From Vibrio metoecus (GTDB lineage: Bacteria > Pseudomonadota > Gammaproteobacteria > Enterobacterales > Vibrionaceae): DNA of 64,000 nt. The DNA lies in contig NZ_JJMN01000064.1 in assembly GCF_000696385.1 (NCBI RefSeq), forward strand, positions 186,001 to 250,000, read 5' to 3'. Both the position numbers and the translations under genes were made by a program. This document shows positions 1-10,366 of this stretch, one piece after another (position 1 is the first letter of the stretch; every line of letters starts with the position of its first letter). Under the pieces are notes generated by a model that did no database searches, was not told the DNA's origin, and saw nothing but the letters and a program-made list of their open reading frames with translations.

Positions 1-906
1 CTCTCGGATCGCACCGCTCAATATCCGCAGATTATTTCAGGCAATGATGCACAAGGTTTACCCATTGGCTGGGGTGCGCTGTCCGGTTTAACCAGTGATC
101 CTAAACAGGCGGGTAAACTCTACGCGGTGAATGACAGCTTTTATTCCGCACAACCGTCGATTTTTACCATTGATGCCACTCAGCAACCGGCATTGATTGA
201 GCAATCCATTACTGTAAAACGCAATGGCAAGGTGGCGAAAAAGCTGGATCTGGAAGGCATTACGGCTGATGGAAAAGGGGGTTTTTGGCTCGCCTCGGAA
301 GGTGATGCTGAGAAAAAAGTCACTCACGCGCTCTATCATGTTGATGCAACGGGTGAAATCACGCAAAGCGTTGAATTTCCGTCTGAATTACTAGAGCATC
401 AGACCCGATTTGGAGCCGAAGGTGTGGCCATGGTTGGCGATACACTCTGGGTTGCGATTCAGCGTCCTTGGAAAGACGATGGCAAAAGCATGACCAAATT
501 ATTGGCTTACAATACGAAAACTCAACAGTGGGGTGCTGTGCACTATCCGTTAGAGAAGACCGAGCAAGGTTGGGTCGGTTTATCGGAAATCACCGCCTAT
601 AACAATAGATTGTATGTCTTAGAGCGCGATAACCAGATCGCGAGTAACGCCAAAATTAAACGCCTCTATCAAATTGACCTTGCTGATCTCAAACCTGCAA
701 AATTGGGTGAGGCTCTACCCGTGGCGAAAAAGCAGTTGGCATACGATTTTCTACCGGATCTGAAAGCAGGAAAGGGCTATGTTGTGGATAAAATCGAAGG
801 GTTTACCATCGATAGTCGTGGACAGGGGTATGCGGTAACGGATAACGATGGCGTGGATGACAGCAGTGGTGAAACCCTGTTTTTCAAAGTGAACACGCCA
901 TTTTAA
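1..906 (+). CDS. Esterase-like activity of phytase family protein (5' end missing)
   Basis: The frame is open from the first base of the window to the TAA at 904-906, so about 301 C-terminal residues are present and the N-terminus lies outside. Segments such as GWGALSGLT, KLDLEGITADGKGGFWLASEGD, FGAEGVAMVG and VDKIEGFTIDSRGQGYAVTDNDG are the repeated beta-propeller-like blades of the esterase-like phytase family (PF13449). Acidic EG(I/V/F)T-type motifs recur in several blades. Members are usually exported; the signal peptide would be in the missing part. A strong terminator follows directly. The substrate cannot be told from the sequence. Confidence 0.75.
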   Translation, partial: LSDRTAQYPQIISGNDAQGLPIGWGALSGLTSDPKQAGKLYAVNDSFYSAQPSIFTIDATQQPALIEQSITVKRNGKVAKKLDLEGITADGKGGFWLASEGDAEKKVTHALYHVDATGEITQSVEFPSELLEHQTRFGAEGVAMVGDTLWVAIQRPWKDDGKSMTKLLAYNTKTQQWGAVHYPLEKTEQGWVGLSEITAYNNRLYVLERDNQIASNAKIKRLYQIDLADLKPAKLGEALPVAKKQLAYDFLPDLKAGKGYVVDKIEGFTIDSRGQGYAVTDNDGVDDSSGETLFFKVNTPF

Positions 907-941
907 ACTGCGCGTGATCCATAACTAAAAAATACCTTTAC

Positions 942-970
942 AACCCCAGCTCCAAGCTGGGGTTACTTTT
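942..970 (+). terminator. Rho-independent terminator after the phytase-like gene
   Basis: A 10-bp perfect stem (AACCCCAGCT / AGCTGGGGTT) with a 3-base loop is followed by ACTTTTT. It sits 36 bases after the stop codon. Confidence 0.85.
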
Positions 971-1177
971 TAAGTCACATTGATGATTTGTACGGTGTCT
1001 AGTGATTCCCCCAAAACGACAACAACCAAACTGCAATGCTTGATGGCGCACACATTTATGCCTAGTGAGTAAGAGAAAAATTGATATAAAACAAATAAAG
1101 TCAATATCAACCTGTAGCGAAAGCACCAGTCACTATAGTTAAACCAATGGCATAACATCAGTGAGCAGGAAAATCGC

Positions 1178-3095
1178 ATGTGGCTGTCTAAACTAAAAAT
1201 CCGTACTCGAATCGTATTAGGAATGGCATTGTTGCTGTTGCTAGTGATGAATATCATCATGCCCTTTGTGCTCAGTGAGTTTCTTGGTCAAATACATCGT
1301 AATGAGCTACGGCAACTTGAAAAGCTCTATCAAACTGCAGTGGCTGAGATTGATTCAACAGGACGACTTTCACAGGCACTAGCAACGTTGATCGCGAACT
1401 CACCCTCAATTCAAAAAGCCTTTTCAGAAGGTGACCGCCAATCTATCGCTGCTCAAACATTACCGCTTTATCAGGCCATGAAAGAGCGATATGACGCCAC
1501 TCAATTGCAATTTCATACCCCACCCGCAACGTCTTTCTATCGTGCGCATAAGCCTGAAAAATTTGGCGATGATCTCTCTAGTTTTCGTTTTACGGTATTA
1601 CAGGTAAACCAATCCAAACAACCTGTCATGGGGTTGGAAAATGGTGTAGCAGGTTTAGGAAACCGAGGCGTGGTGCCGGTGTTTTATGAAGGTAAGCTAA
1701 TCGGTTCCGTTGAGTTCGGATTGTCTTTCGGACAGCCATTTTTTGAAAGCTTCAAGCAAAAATACCAAGTTGATATCGCATTACTGCTTCATTCTGAATC
1801 TAACCGCTATCAACAATTTGCGGGAACATTTGATGCGAGCCCGTGGATTGATCAAACCGTGTTAGATGCCGTCTTCACCGGGCAAAGTCGCAAGTTGGAT
1901 GTTGAAATTAGCGGTAAGAACTATGCGCTTTATTTACAAAGTGTGAAGGATTTTTCGGGTAAACCGTATTGGTGTCTTGACGATTGCGATGGATCGCAGT
2001 GAGGCTATCGCAAGCGTTTGGGATGTGAATTTGAAATTGGTTGGTCTTGGTGTTGTTGCTCTGACCATTGGTATCATTATCGCCATTTTGATTGCTCGAG
2101 GAATTACTCGCCCTATCGTGGATGCGACTCAAGCAATGAAACGCATTGCCGAAGGTGATGGTGATTTAAGCCAGCAAATGTCGGTTAAAACACGAGATGA
2201 AATGGCTCAACTCGCCAGAGCGTTTAACCTGTTTGTCGGAAAAATTCACGATACGATGGCACAAATCTCTGATGTGACCCATCAACTGGTTATCTCTGCG
2301 GATGAAACGGCACGTATTACGGAAACCAGTCGTGCGAGTGCAACTAAACAACAAAGTGAGGTAGAACAAGTTGCTACTGCGATGAATCAAGTGGCGATCA
2401 CAGTGCAAGAAATGGCACAGCACGCCAATATGGCTTCTGATTCTGCAGCGCAAGCAGATGCTGCTACGACTACCGGTAAGCAAATTGTCAGTCAAGTGAT
2501 TGCTTTGATTGAAGAATTGGCAACAAAAAGTCAAGAAGCGGTCTTGACGATGGGTAAGCTAAATAAACAAACTCAATCGATAGATTCTGTGTTGGAAGTG
2601 ATTCGCAATATTGCGGACCAGACTAATCTTTTAGCGCTAAATGCCGCGATTGAAGCCGCTCGCGCTGGTGAGCAAGGACGAGGTTTTGCTGTTGTCGCTG
2701 ATGAGGTTCGTACTTTAGCAAGCCGTACGCAGACTTCGACACAGGAAATCCAACGTATGATTGAAAGTTTGCAAGGTGCTGCCAACTCAGCAGAAAGTGC
2801 CATGTTGCAAAGCGACAAGATTACCGAACAGTGTGTGAGCCAAATTCGGGGGGCAGGAGAAGCATTAGATAATATTCACCGTGCCGTTGGTGCCATCAAT
2901 GACATGAACTCTCAAATTGCTAATTCAGTGACAGAGCAGAGTGCCGTTTCATCCGAATTGAATATCAATTTGCACAATATCAATGATGGAGTCACTCAGT
3001 TTAGCAATAACGTGGCGCATGTTGCGACCTGCGGTGAAAACGTTAATCAGCTTTCCGTCCGGCTTAATGGATTACTCAATAAATTCAAATTGTAG
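1178..3095 (+). CDS. Methyl-accepting chemotaxis protein (frameshifted in this sequence)
   Basis: Restored length about 638 residues. It has an N-terminal transmembrane segment (about residues 11-35), a periplasmic Cache-like sensor with the motif VVPVFYEGKLIGSVEFG, a second membrane segment near residue 285 (VVALTIGIIIAILIA), HAMP, then the signalling domain with the invariant hairpin tip [20 protein letters not shown]. The frame breaks near 1971-1975: the reading YW..C ends in an early TGA at 2000, while one base fewer gives continuous YWxLTIAMDRSEAIASVWD. Both parts are well conserved, so a one-base insertion error is likelier than a real pseudogene. The ligand is unknown. Confidence 0.85.
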
Positions 3096-3367
3096 TGAGG
3101 ATTGCCAAAACTCTGGCAGGGGGCGTAACAGTATAGGTGTTTGTCTGTTCGTGTCTTGCCAGCGTAATATTCTCAAAGCGAATGATTTCCAAGAGAATAT
3201 TGGGTGAGTCAGTGATTCATTTTTCATCGTAAAACGATGAGTTGAATAGTTTGAATTGCGCCGCAAATTACCAGTCTTTTACCCTCTGTTTAGTATGGGT
3301 AATCCGGTTTCAGGATTACAGTCCATGAAGTTTCTCTTCAACCCATCCTCGATAAAGGGACTAACCT
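3096..3367. other. Intergenic region with three inverted repeats
   Basis: No gene is seen. It holds a perfect 9-bp inverted repeat AATATTCTC...GAGAATATT (3166-3174 / 3193-3201), a small hairpin CATCG-TAAAA-CGATG (3226-3240), and a 7-bp repeat GTAATCC...GGATTAC (3299-3319). The last is in the likely 5' leader of the beta-mannosidase gene. None has a T-run, so I do not call them terminators. AAAGGGA at 3354-3360 is the probable ribosome binding site for the next gene. Confidence 0.5.
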
Positions 3368-5779
3368 ATGACTGGCTGTAATCTCAATGGTCAATGGCGA
3401 TTAACCTCTCCACAACGTCCGGATATTTCACTCCCGATGACGCTCCCTGGTGACAATGTCACTGCTTTATTGGCCGCGCACTGTATTCCTGACCCTTACT
3501 GGGGGGGCAATGAAGCCAAAGTGCGTTGGATTGAAGACGTCGATTGGCAAATCAGCCGCGAATTTGTGGTGGATACCTCTCTGCTAGAGAACGATCAGCT
3601 GTGGCTGACACTGACACGCGTCGATACGTTTGCCTCTCTGTATATTAATGACGTCCTTGCCTTAGAGTGCAGTAATCAGTTTGCTGGTTATGAGTTGGAT
3701 ATTAAGCCGTATTTGACATTGGGCAGTAACGCTCTACGTATGGTTTTCCATCGAGTGCTGCCTGAAGCCGAGAAAAGAGCCGCCGCATTACCTTTCCCCA
3801 TTCCTTCCGCGATGGGTAACAACCAGTTACCGCATATGAATTTAGTGCGCAAAACGCAGTGCCATTCAGGGTGGGATTGGGGGCTGTGTTTGATGGTGTC
3901 AGGGATTTACGATCCGATCCTATTACAGCCGATTAACCACACACGATTAAAACAGTTGGCGACAGAGCAGCGCTGGCAAAGTGATGGCAGTGTGATTGTG
4001 ACGTTGGCGGTAGAGGTGGAAACCGAACAGGCTGCAAACTTGATGTTCACCATGGCAGATCAACAACAAACACTGGTCGCAGAACACAATGGTTGGGTGC
4101 AGTGCGAGTTTTTGATTGCGCAGCCAAAGCGTTGGTGGCCGAATGGATTGGGTGAGCCGCATTTGTATGCAGTGATCGTGGCTAGTGCTGAGCAAACTTT
4201 GCAGCGCAAAATCGGGTTACGCCAACTTGAACTGAATACCACAGCCGATGAACGGGGCTCGGCGATGGAGTTTGTGATCAACGGTTTCCCCATGATGGCG
4301 AAAGGCGCGAACTGGATTCCACTTGATGCAATGCCCGCTCGTGAAAACGAAGCGCGCTATCGGCAACGGCTGCAAAGCGCGGTAGAGGCCAACATGAACA
4401 TGATCCGTGTGTGGGGCGGTGGGCAATACGAGAGTGACACCTTTTACAACTTGTGTGATGAACTCGGGTTACTGGTTTGGCAAGACATGATGTTTGCTTG
4501 TTCGCTTTATCCGAGCCACACCGATTTTCTGCGCGAAGTGGAACAAGAGCTGCGTTGGCAGATCCCAAGGCTGCGCGAGCATCCCTGCGTTGCACTCTGG
4601 TGTGGGGATAATGAAGTGATTGGTGCGATTGGTTGGTATGACGAATCCAAACAGAACCGTATCAAATACACAGTTAATTACGATCGTTTAAACCGCAAGA
4701 TCGCGGAAGTGATTGAATCGCTTGATGCCAAACGCGCTTTCTGGCCAAGTTCGCCCTGTAATGGTGAACTCGATTTTGGTGATGCATGGCATGATGACAA
4801 TAAAGGCGATATGCACTTTTGGGATGTGTGGCACTCTGGCAAGCCTTTCAGTGCGTATCGCTCGGTGAATCCAAGATTCTGCTCTGAGTTTGGCTTCCAA
4901 TCTTGGCCCTCCCTTGCGGAAGTGAAAACCTTTACGCCAGAGCACGATTTCAACATCACTTCGCAGACCTTTGAACAGCACCAGAAAAATCCGCGCGGCA
5001 ATAGCATCATCACCGAGATGTTTACTCGTTATTTCCGTTTTCCAACCGGATTTGAACAGATGCTGTATCTGAGCCAAGTGCAGCAAGCCATAGCGATCAA
5101 AACCGCGGTGGATCACTGGCGGGCGATTTCGCCGGTTTGCCGCGGCATTCTGTATTGGCAACTCAATGATTTGTGGCCAGTGAGTTCTTGGTCAAGCATT
5201 GAATACAGTGGTCGTTGGAAACAGCTGCACTATCACGCGAAGCGCTTTTTTGCGCCGCAGTATCTGGTGTTTTCAGAGCACAGCGGTGGATTGACCTTAC
5301 ATGGTCTGAACGATAGCCGTGACTCGGCGGAGATTGACGGGCGAATTTGCTTGATAAACTGGCAAGGTGAAGTGGTTGAACAGTGGCCGCTCAGCGCGAC
5401 TTTGTTGCCTAATCACAACCATGCGCTATGGCAAAAAAACGCGTCTTTGAATTTAGGGCAAGCCGGCTTTTTGTGGGTTGATGCGATCGTCAAAAACTGT
5501 GGCGAGCGATTACAGAACACTTATTTTGGTACAGAAGAGTTGAAATCTTTGCCGATGGAAAATGCCAACATCGAGGTACAGCAAGCGGGGCGCTTTATCA
5601 GGTTAAGTACCGATAAGCCGGCCTTTTACGTCCATTTGGAGTGTGAAGGGGTCGGACGATTTAGCGATTCCAGCTTTACTTTGTTGCCTGAACAACCTTT
5701 CACGGTGGAGTACTTAGGAGAAGATGCACACACATTAGCGTCTTCGCTGCGGGTTTATCATCTGAATAGCGAGTTTTAA
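3368..5779 (+). CDS. Glycoside hydrolase family 2 beta-mannosidase
   Basis: An 803-residue intact protein with the GH2 order: N-terminal jelly-roll sugar-binding domain, immunoglobulin-like domain, then the TIM barrel. The TIM barrel carries GANWIPLDAMPAR, NMIRVWGGGQYES, the acid/base motif WCGDNE (about residue 418) and the nucleophile motif FCSEFGFQSWPS (about residue 510). VWGGG and CGDNE favour beta-mannosidase over beta-galactosidase. There is no signal peptide, so it should act in the cytoplasm on imported mannosides such as mannobiose. It stands alone between intergenic regions, and no sugar transporter is beside it. Substrate identity is inferred from family motifs only. Confidence 0.85.
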   Translation: MTGCNLNGQWRLTSPQRPDISLPMTLPGDNVTALLAAHCIPDPYWGGNEAKVRWIEDVDWQISREFVVDTSLLENDQLWLTLTRVDTFASLYINDVLALECSNQFAGYELDIKPYLTLGSNALRMVFHRVLPEAEKRAAALPFPIPSAMGNNQLPHMNLVRKTQCHSGWDWGLCLMVSGIYDPILLQPINHTRLKQLATEQRWQSDGSVIVTLAVEVETEQAANLMFTMADQQQTLVAEHNGWVQCEFLIAQPKRWWPNGLGEPHLYAVIVASAEQTLQRKIGLRQLELNTTADERGSAMEFVINGFPMMAKGANWIPLDAMPARENEARYRQRLQSAVEANMNMIRVWGGGQYESDTFYNLCDELGLLVWQDMMFACSLYPSHTDFLREVEQELRWQIPRLREHPCVALWCGDNEVIGAIGWYDESKQNRIKYTVNYDRLNRKIAEVIESLDAKRAFWPSSPCNGELDFGDAWHDDNKGDMHFWDVWHSGKPFSAYRSVNPRFCSEFGFQSWPSLAEVKTFTPEHDFNITSQTFEQHQKNPRGNSIITEMFTRYFRFPTGFEQMLYLSQVQQAIAIKTAVDHWRAISPVCRGILYWQLNDLWPVSSWSSIEYSGRWKQLHYHAKRFFAPQYLVFSEHSGGLTLHGLNDSRDSAEIDGRICLINWQGEVVEQWPLSATLLPNHNHALWQKNASLNLGQAGFLWVDAIVKNCGERLQNTYFGTEELKSLPMENANIEVQQAGRFIRLSTDKPAFYVHLECEGVGRFSDSSFTLLPEQPFTVEYLGEDAHTLASSLRVYHLNSEF

Positions 5780-6006
5780 ACAAGTTAAACATTCCACCAC
5801 GCGAACCATGTTTCCACTCTAGCGTTCAATATGCAAAGGGGAGATATGGTTCGCTGAATGGACATTTTCAGTGTTATTCAACTTCATTCTCTCCAACTTA
5901 ACATTTTTCAACTCAATGAATTGGCAGTATTTATTCTGCCATTGTTGGTTTGTGATCTGGTTTATTTACATCAGCGTGCCAAGATCACATAAGTCTGTAA
6001 ATATTA

Positions 6007-6022
6007 AAGCAAACGTTTGCAT
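6007..6022 (+). promoter_or_regulatory. PurR-type operator upstream of the amidohydrolase
   Basis: The 12-bp perfect palindrome GCAAACGTTTGC lies at 6009-6020 within AAGCAAACGTTTGCAT. This matches the gamma-proteobacterial PurR box (ACGCAAACGTTTGCGT) at 14 of 16 positions. It is 58-73 bases upstream of the start codon. The rest of 5780-6079 is AT-rich and shows no supported gene. Confidence 0.65.
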
Positions 6023-6079
6023 TTCATTTTTATTCTCTTACTATCGCGCGCAACCTGACTCCTGTTTCGAGAATAAATC

Positions 6080-7488
6080 ATGCTAAAACGTAATTTAATT
6101 GCTGCTGCTATTGTTAGTGTTGGTTTGCTGTCGCCAATGAGCTACGCCAAAACCTCCGCTGATCTGATGATCACCGATGCCATGGTGTTGACCATGAATG
6201 GCGACAAAACGGTATACCAAAACGGTACCGTTGTGGTGAAAGAGAACAAAATCATTGCGGTGGGTGATGCTGAGTTAGCCAAGCAATATCAAGCTAAACA
6301 GGTGCTGGATGTGGATGGCGACATCGTGATGCCGGGGCTTATCAATACCCATACACACGTTTCGATGACGGTGTTCCGATCTTTGGGTGATGATGTACCC
6401 GATCGTCTGCATCGTTACATCTTCCCGTTGGAATCCAAATTGGTGTCGCGCGATATGGTACGCATTGGCGCGAACTTAGGTAACGTGGAGATGCTCAAAG
6501 GCGGCGTGACCACTTATGCCGACATGTATTATTTCGAAGATGAAAGTGGCGAAAACCCGTGGATCAAATTGGGATGCGCGCGGTATTAGGCCAAAGCGTG
6601 ATTCAATTTCCGGTAGCGGATGCAAAAAATGCCGATGAAGGTATTCAGTACGCACTGAACTTTATCGAGCAATATAAAAATCATCCGCGCATTACCCCAG
6701 CGTTTGCGCCGCACGCGCCATACACCAATACCACAGAAACCTTGCAAAAAATCGCCAAGCTCTCTTTAGAGAAGCAAGTTCCAGTGCTGATCCATCTCGC
6801 GGAATCTGACCGTGAGCAAGAGAAAATTGCCGAGCGTTCGAATGGCTTGTCGCCTGTACAGTACATGCATGATATCGGTGCTTTGAACGCAAACTTAGTC
6901 GGCGCACATATGATTTTGATCGATGATAAAGACATCGAACTGGTGAAAAAATCAGACATGGGTGTGGCGCATAACATGAGTGCCAACACCAAGTCAGCCA
7001 AAGGCGTGTCGCCAGCCCTGAAAATGTACGATCAGAATGTGCGTATCGGTTTAGGTACGGATGGCCCGATGTCGGGCAACACGCTGAGCACAATAGATGA
7101 ATTTAACCAAGTGGCGAAAGTGCATAAACTGGTCAATCACGATCGCGCTGCGATGCCTCCGCTAAAAGTGATTGATATGGCAACCATGGGCGCCGCCAGA
7201 GCGCTGCACATGGAAGACAAAATCGGCTCTCTAGAAGTGGGCAAACTCGCGGATATCATAGTGATTGATACCAAAGCACCGAACATGGTGCCGATTTACA
7301 ACCCTTATTCGGCATTGGTTTACTCGGCAAACAGTGGCAATGTTCGCCATGCCGTCATTGATGGCAAACTGGTGATGCAAGATCGTGCCATCAACACCGT
7401 CAATGAAGAGCAAATCCGCAAGGAAGCGCTCGCGTTCACCGACATCGTTCGTAAGAGCGTTCTCGATTCAGGCGAAGAGATTCGTTAA
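6080..7488 (+). CDS. Exported TrzA/AtzA-family amidohydrolase, probable (deoxy)adenosine/MTA/SAH-type deaminase (frameshifted)
   Basis: Restored length about 468 residues. An N-terminal signal peptide (MLKRNLIAAAIVSVGLLS...SYA) precedes a metal-dependent hydrolase barrel. Metal-ligand motifs are MPGLINTHTH (about residue 88), HLAES, GAHMI and GLGTDGPMSGN. The family deaminates or dechlorinates ring amines, and relatives are annotated as S-adenosylhomocysteine/methylthioadenosine deaminases. The frame breaks at 6543-6558. Dropping one A from GAAAG and one C from ACCCG restores FEDEVAKTVDQIGMRAVLG, so two insertions explain it. A PurR-like box in front suggests purine-linked expression. The signal peptide makes it periplasmic, which is unusual for a purine deaminase. 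Confidence 0.8.
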
Positions 7489-7532
7489 CGGCGTGAAAGC
7501 CGCATAAAAAATAACATTTTCTGCTAGAGATA

Positions 7533-7568
7533 AGAAAAGGCTTGCGGTAGTATCGCCGGCCTTTTTTC
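7533..7568 (+). terminator. Probable terminator after the amidohydrolase
   Basis: AAAAGGC pairs with GCCTTTTTT around an inner GCG/CGC pairing, and the arm ends in a T-run. It is 45 bases after the stop codon and just before the next gene. Confidence 0.6.
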
Positions 7569-7590
7569 GTTCAAGAGTAGGAGTACGCAA

Positions 7591-8943
7591 ATGTTCATCG
7601 GGTTTGATTACGGCACGGCTAACTGTTCGGTGGCCAGTATGCAGGACGATAATCCAGTGCTGATCCCTCTTGAGCGTGACAGCCTTTATATTCCTTCCAC
7701 ATTGGCGGCGCCGACTCGTGATTCGGTGCCTGAGCATCTGTTTCGTCATCGCCAGATTTCACCAGCTGATGCACTGGGCGAGCAATTGTTGCGTCGCTCG
7801 GTAGCCGCAAACCGCGATGAAGGCATCGACTTGCAGTTTGATGATGTGGTGTTTGGTCAGGCGGCGCTCGATCTCTATCTGTCCGATCCGCATGAAGTGT
7901 ATTACGTCAAATCACCAAAATCGTTTTTAGGAGCGATGGGGCTGCACGACATTCAACTGAGCTTTTTTGAAGATCTGGTGTGCGCCATGATGGCCAATAT
8001 CAAAGCCCAAGCGGAAGCGCGCTCTAACGCAATGATCAATGATGCGGTGATTGGTCGTCCGGTTAACTTCCACGGCCGAGGCGGGGAAGAGTCTAACCGT
8101 CAGGCGGAAAATATTCTGCGCCGCGCAGCCACGCGAGCTGGGTTTCGCCACCTTGAGTTTCAGTTTGAACCGGTAGCCGCAGGGCTTGAGTATGAAGCGA
8201 CACTGATCGAAGACAAAACTGTGTTGGTGGTGGATATCGGCGGTGGTACCACGGACTGCTCGCTTATTCAAATGGGACCATCTTGGCGGGGTAAAGCGGA
8301 TCGTACGCAAAGCCTTATCGCGCATACCGGTCAACGAGTGGGTGGTAACGATCTTGATATCCACCTTGCCTTTAAACAGTTGATGACGCCCTTTGGTTTT
8401 GGCAGTCAGATGCTCAGCGGGCTAGACATGCCGATCACTCAATTCTGGAACCCGATTGCGATTAACGATGTTAGCGCGCAGGTGAAATTCTTCTCGCGTG
8501 AAAATCTGGTGGATTTAAAACGTCTGCACAAAGAAGCGCGTGAACCAGAAAAGCTGGCGCGTTTGCTCGCGGTGTACCACGATACACTCGGCTACAGCTT
8601 GGTCAAGAAAGCCGAAGAAGCGAAAATTGCGCTATCGGATATGGCGCAAGTGACAGCGCAAATCAAAGTGCTGTCCGAACTGCTAGACGTTGAGATTCAA
8701 CGTGAAGCCATGATTGAGGCGATTGACGTGCCAAAAACCAAGATGATTGAACTGGTTACGGAAGCCGTCACCTTGGGTGGCGTGACGCCGGATGTGATCT
8801 TTATGACCGGCGGTAGCGCGCGTTCACCGATTTTACGTGCTGGTGTTGAGCAGGCACTGCCGAATGTACCAGTGGTCAGTGGTAACTACTTTGGTTCAGT
8901 CACGGCGGGGCTTGCACGCTGGGCGCAGGTTTGTTTTCGTTAA
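7591..8943 (+). CDS. yegD: Hsp70-family chaperone-like protein (YegD type)
   Basis: A 450-residue intact protein with the actin/Hsp70 nucleotide-binding fold. Phosphate-1 motif MFIGFDYGTANCSVA is at the N-terminus, phosphate-2 VLVVDIGGGTTDCSL near residue 210, and the adenosine motif FMTGGSARSPIL near residue 407. It ends soon after the ATPase domain, so it lacks the DnaK substrate-binding domain and lid, as does E. coli YegD (about 450 residues). Cytoplasmic. The role of the YegD group is not established. AGGAG at 7578-7582 gives a good ribosome binding site for this ATG, and a terminator follows. Confidence 0.85.
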   Translation: MFIGFDYGTANCSVASMQDDNPVLIPLERDSLYIPSTLAAPTRDSVPEHLFRHRQISPADALGEQLLRRSVAANRDEGIDLQFDDVVFGQAALDLYLSDPHEVYYVKSPKSFLGAMGLHDIQLSFFEDLVCAMMANIKAQAEARSNAMINDAVIGRPVNFHGRGGEESNRQAENILRRAATRAGFRHLEFQFEPVAAGLEYEATLIEDKTVLVVDIGGGTTDCSLIQMGPSWRGKADRTQSLIAHTGQRVGGNDLDIHLAFKQLMTPFGFGSQMLSGLDMPITQFWNPIAINDVSAQVKFFSRENLVDLKRLHKEAREPEKLARLLAVYHDTLGYSLVKKAEEAKIALSDMAQVTAQIKVLSELLDVEIQREAMIEAIDVPKTKMIELVTEAVTLGGVTPDVIFMTGGSARSPILRAGVEQALPNVPVVSGNYFGSVTAGLARWAQVCFR

Positions 8944-8950
8944 TCTTATG

Positions 8951-8973
8951 AAGCCTTCTTCGGAAGGCTTTTT
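8951..8973 (+). terminator. Rho-independent terminator after yegD
   Basis: An 8-bp perfect stem AAGCCTTC / GAAGGCTT with the stable TTCG tetraloop is followed by TTT. It starts 8 bases after the stop codon. Confidence 0.9.
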
Positions 8974-9060
8974 CACACGAGTCATGAGTGTGCCAAGATG
9001 TTTGGCGATCGGCGCAGAATTGCGTAACATAGCTGCATCTTCCTTTCTGTTTGGCACAAA

Positions 9061-10083
9061 ATGACCATGATCCAAACCCGCATTCTGATCTCCGACTCTA
9101 CTGACCCGTGGTTTAACCTCGCGGTTGAAGACACTATCTTTCGTTCGATGCCTGCCGACCAACGAGTGCTGTTTTTGTGGCGTAACGCCGATACCGTAGT
9201 AATTGGTCGTGCGCAGAACCCGTGGCGCGAGTGCAAAACCGATCGTATGGAGCAGGACAACGTAAAACTCGCGCGTCGTCAGACGGGGGGCGGGGCAGTG
9301 TTCCATGATTTGGGCAATACCAACTTCACCTTTATGGCCGGTAAGCCGGAATACGATAAAGCAATCTCAACGCAGATTGCGCTAGCCGGATTGAAAAAGC
9401 TGGGTATTAACGGTGTGGCAAATGGTCGCAACGATCTGGTTTTGGAAGATGAGCTGGGTATTCGTAAATTTTCCGGTTCGGCTTATCGTGAAACACTGGA
9501 TCGCGGTTTTCATCATGGCACGCTGCTGCTCAGTGCTGATCTCAATCGTCTGGCTGATTACCTAAACCCTGATCTCAAAAAGCTACAAGCTAAAGGCATT
9601 ACTTCGGTGAAATCACGGGTTATCAATCTCAATACCGTCAAGGCCGATATTGAACACCAACAAGTGTGCGAGGCGATCATGCAGGCTTACTGTGAGCACT
9701 ACCAACAAGAAGTTGAGCCAGAATTTATCTCACCGCAATCATTTCTGGATTTACCGGGTTTTGAGCAGAAATTCGCATTGCAAAGCAGTTGGGATTGGAA
9801 CTTTGGCCAGACGCCACCGTTTACTCATAACATGGATGAACGTTTTACTTGGGGTGGTGTGGATGTGTATCTTGACGTTGAGCGCGGCACAATCATGCAG
9901 GCGACCCTCTTTAGCGATATGCTTGACCCATATCCGATGGAACAGCTGGCGCAGCGTTTGAATGGTCTTGCTTACAATAAAACTGCCGTAGCACCTTGCC
10001 TTGCCGACATGATAAATGAACTGCCGCAATATCAGACGCAGCTTGAGGATTTTCAGCGCTGGTTTCTCGGGCAGATTGATTAA
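9061..10083 (+). CDS. lplA: Lipoate-protein ligase A
   Basis: 340 residues, full length for LplA (E. coli 338). It activates free lipoate with ATP and transfers it to the lipoyl lysines of 2-oxoacid dehydrogenases and the glycine cleavage H protein. Visible motifs: [15 protein letters not shown] (lipoate/adenylate loop, about residue 72), the catalytic-lysine motif [10 protein letters not shown] near residue 138, HHGTLL, and the C-terminal accessory domain [12 protein letters not shown]. The start may be Met1 or the Met three codons in, which better matches the family. Cytoplasmic and monocistronic. Confidence 0.93.
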   Translation: MTMIQTRILISDSTDPWFNLAVEDTIFRSMPADQRVLFLWRNADTVVIGRAQNPWRECKTDRMEQDNVKLARRQTGGGAVFHDLGNTNFTFMAGKPEYDKAISTQIALAGLKKLGINGVANGRNDLVLEDELGIRKFSGSAYRETLDRGFHHGTLLLSADLNRLADYLNPDLKKLQAKGITSVKSRVINLNTVKADIEHQQVCEAIMQAYCEHYQQEVEPEFISPQSFLDLPGFEQKFALQSSWDWNFGQTPPFTHNMDERFTWGGVDVYLDVERGTIMQATLFSDMLDPYPMEQLAQRLNGLAYNKTAVAPCLADMINELPQYQTQLEDFQRWFLGQID

Positions 10084-10198
10084 GTCAGCGAACGGCCTCT
10101 TTAGCGAAGAAAAATTCGCAGCAGCAAGCTAAGGCGGTGAGCCAATGCCGCTAAAGTCACGTATCTCTTTAATGGGTAACGGCTATTCAAGGTGAAAT

Positions 10199-10366
10199 AT
10201 GGCTTCGCACAAAAAGGCTCACTTGGCGCACAAAATTTGCCCTGTCTGTTTGCGCTCGTTTGTTTGGCGCAAAAAATGGCAACGCTGTTGGGCAGAGGTG
10301 ACATACTGCTCGGAGCGTTGTCGGCGTAACCGTTCAGGGCTGACTAAGGCTTATGCCAATAGCTGA
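10199..10366 (+). CDS. DUF2256 zinc-ribbon-like small protein
   Basis: 55 residues. The start ATG at 10199 follows AAGGTGAAAT. The protein has a CPVC knuckle (C14, C17) and a CSERC knuckle, around the motif [11 protein letters not shown]. This pattern (CxxC, WRKKW, CSxxC) is the DUF2256 signature, probably one zinc ribbon. The family is often found with cryptochrome/photolyase genes; none is visible here. Its 3' end overlaps by 23 bases, tail to tail, the restored end of the LysR gene on the other strand. Function unknown. Confidence 0.8.
   Translation: MASHKKAHLAHKICPVCLRSFVWRKKWQRCWAEVTYCSERCRRNRSGLTKAYANS

Noticed and set aside
5871-6086. Open frame of 71 codons upstream of the amidohydrolase.
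   Set aside because: No ribosome binding site, odd Phe/Cys/Trp-rich composition, and it runs across the PurR box and promoter; non-coding.
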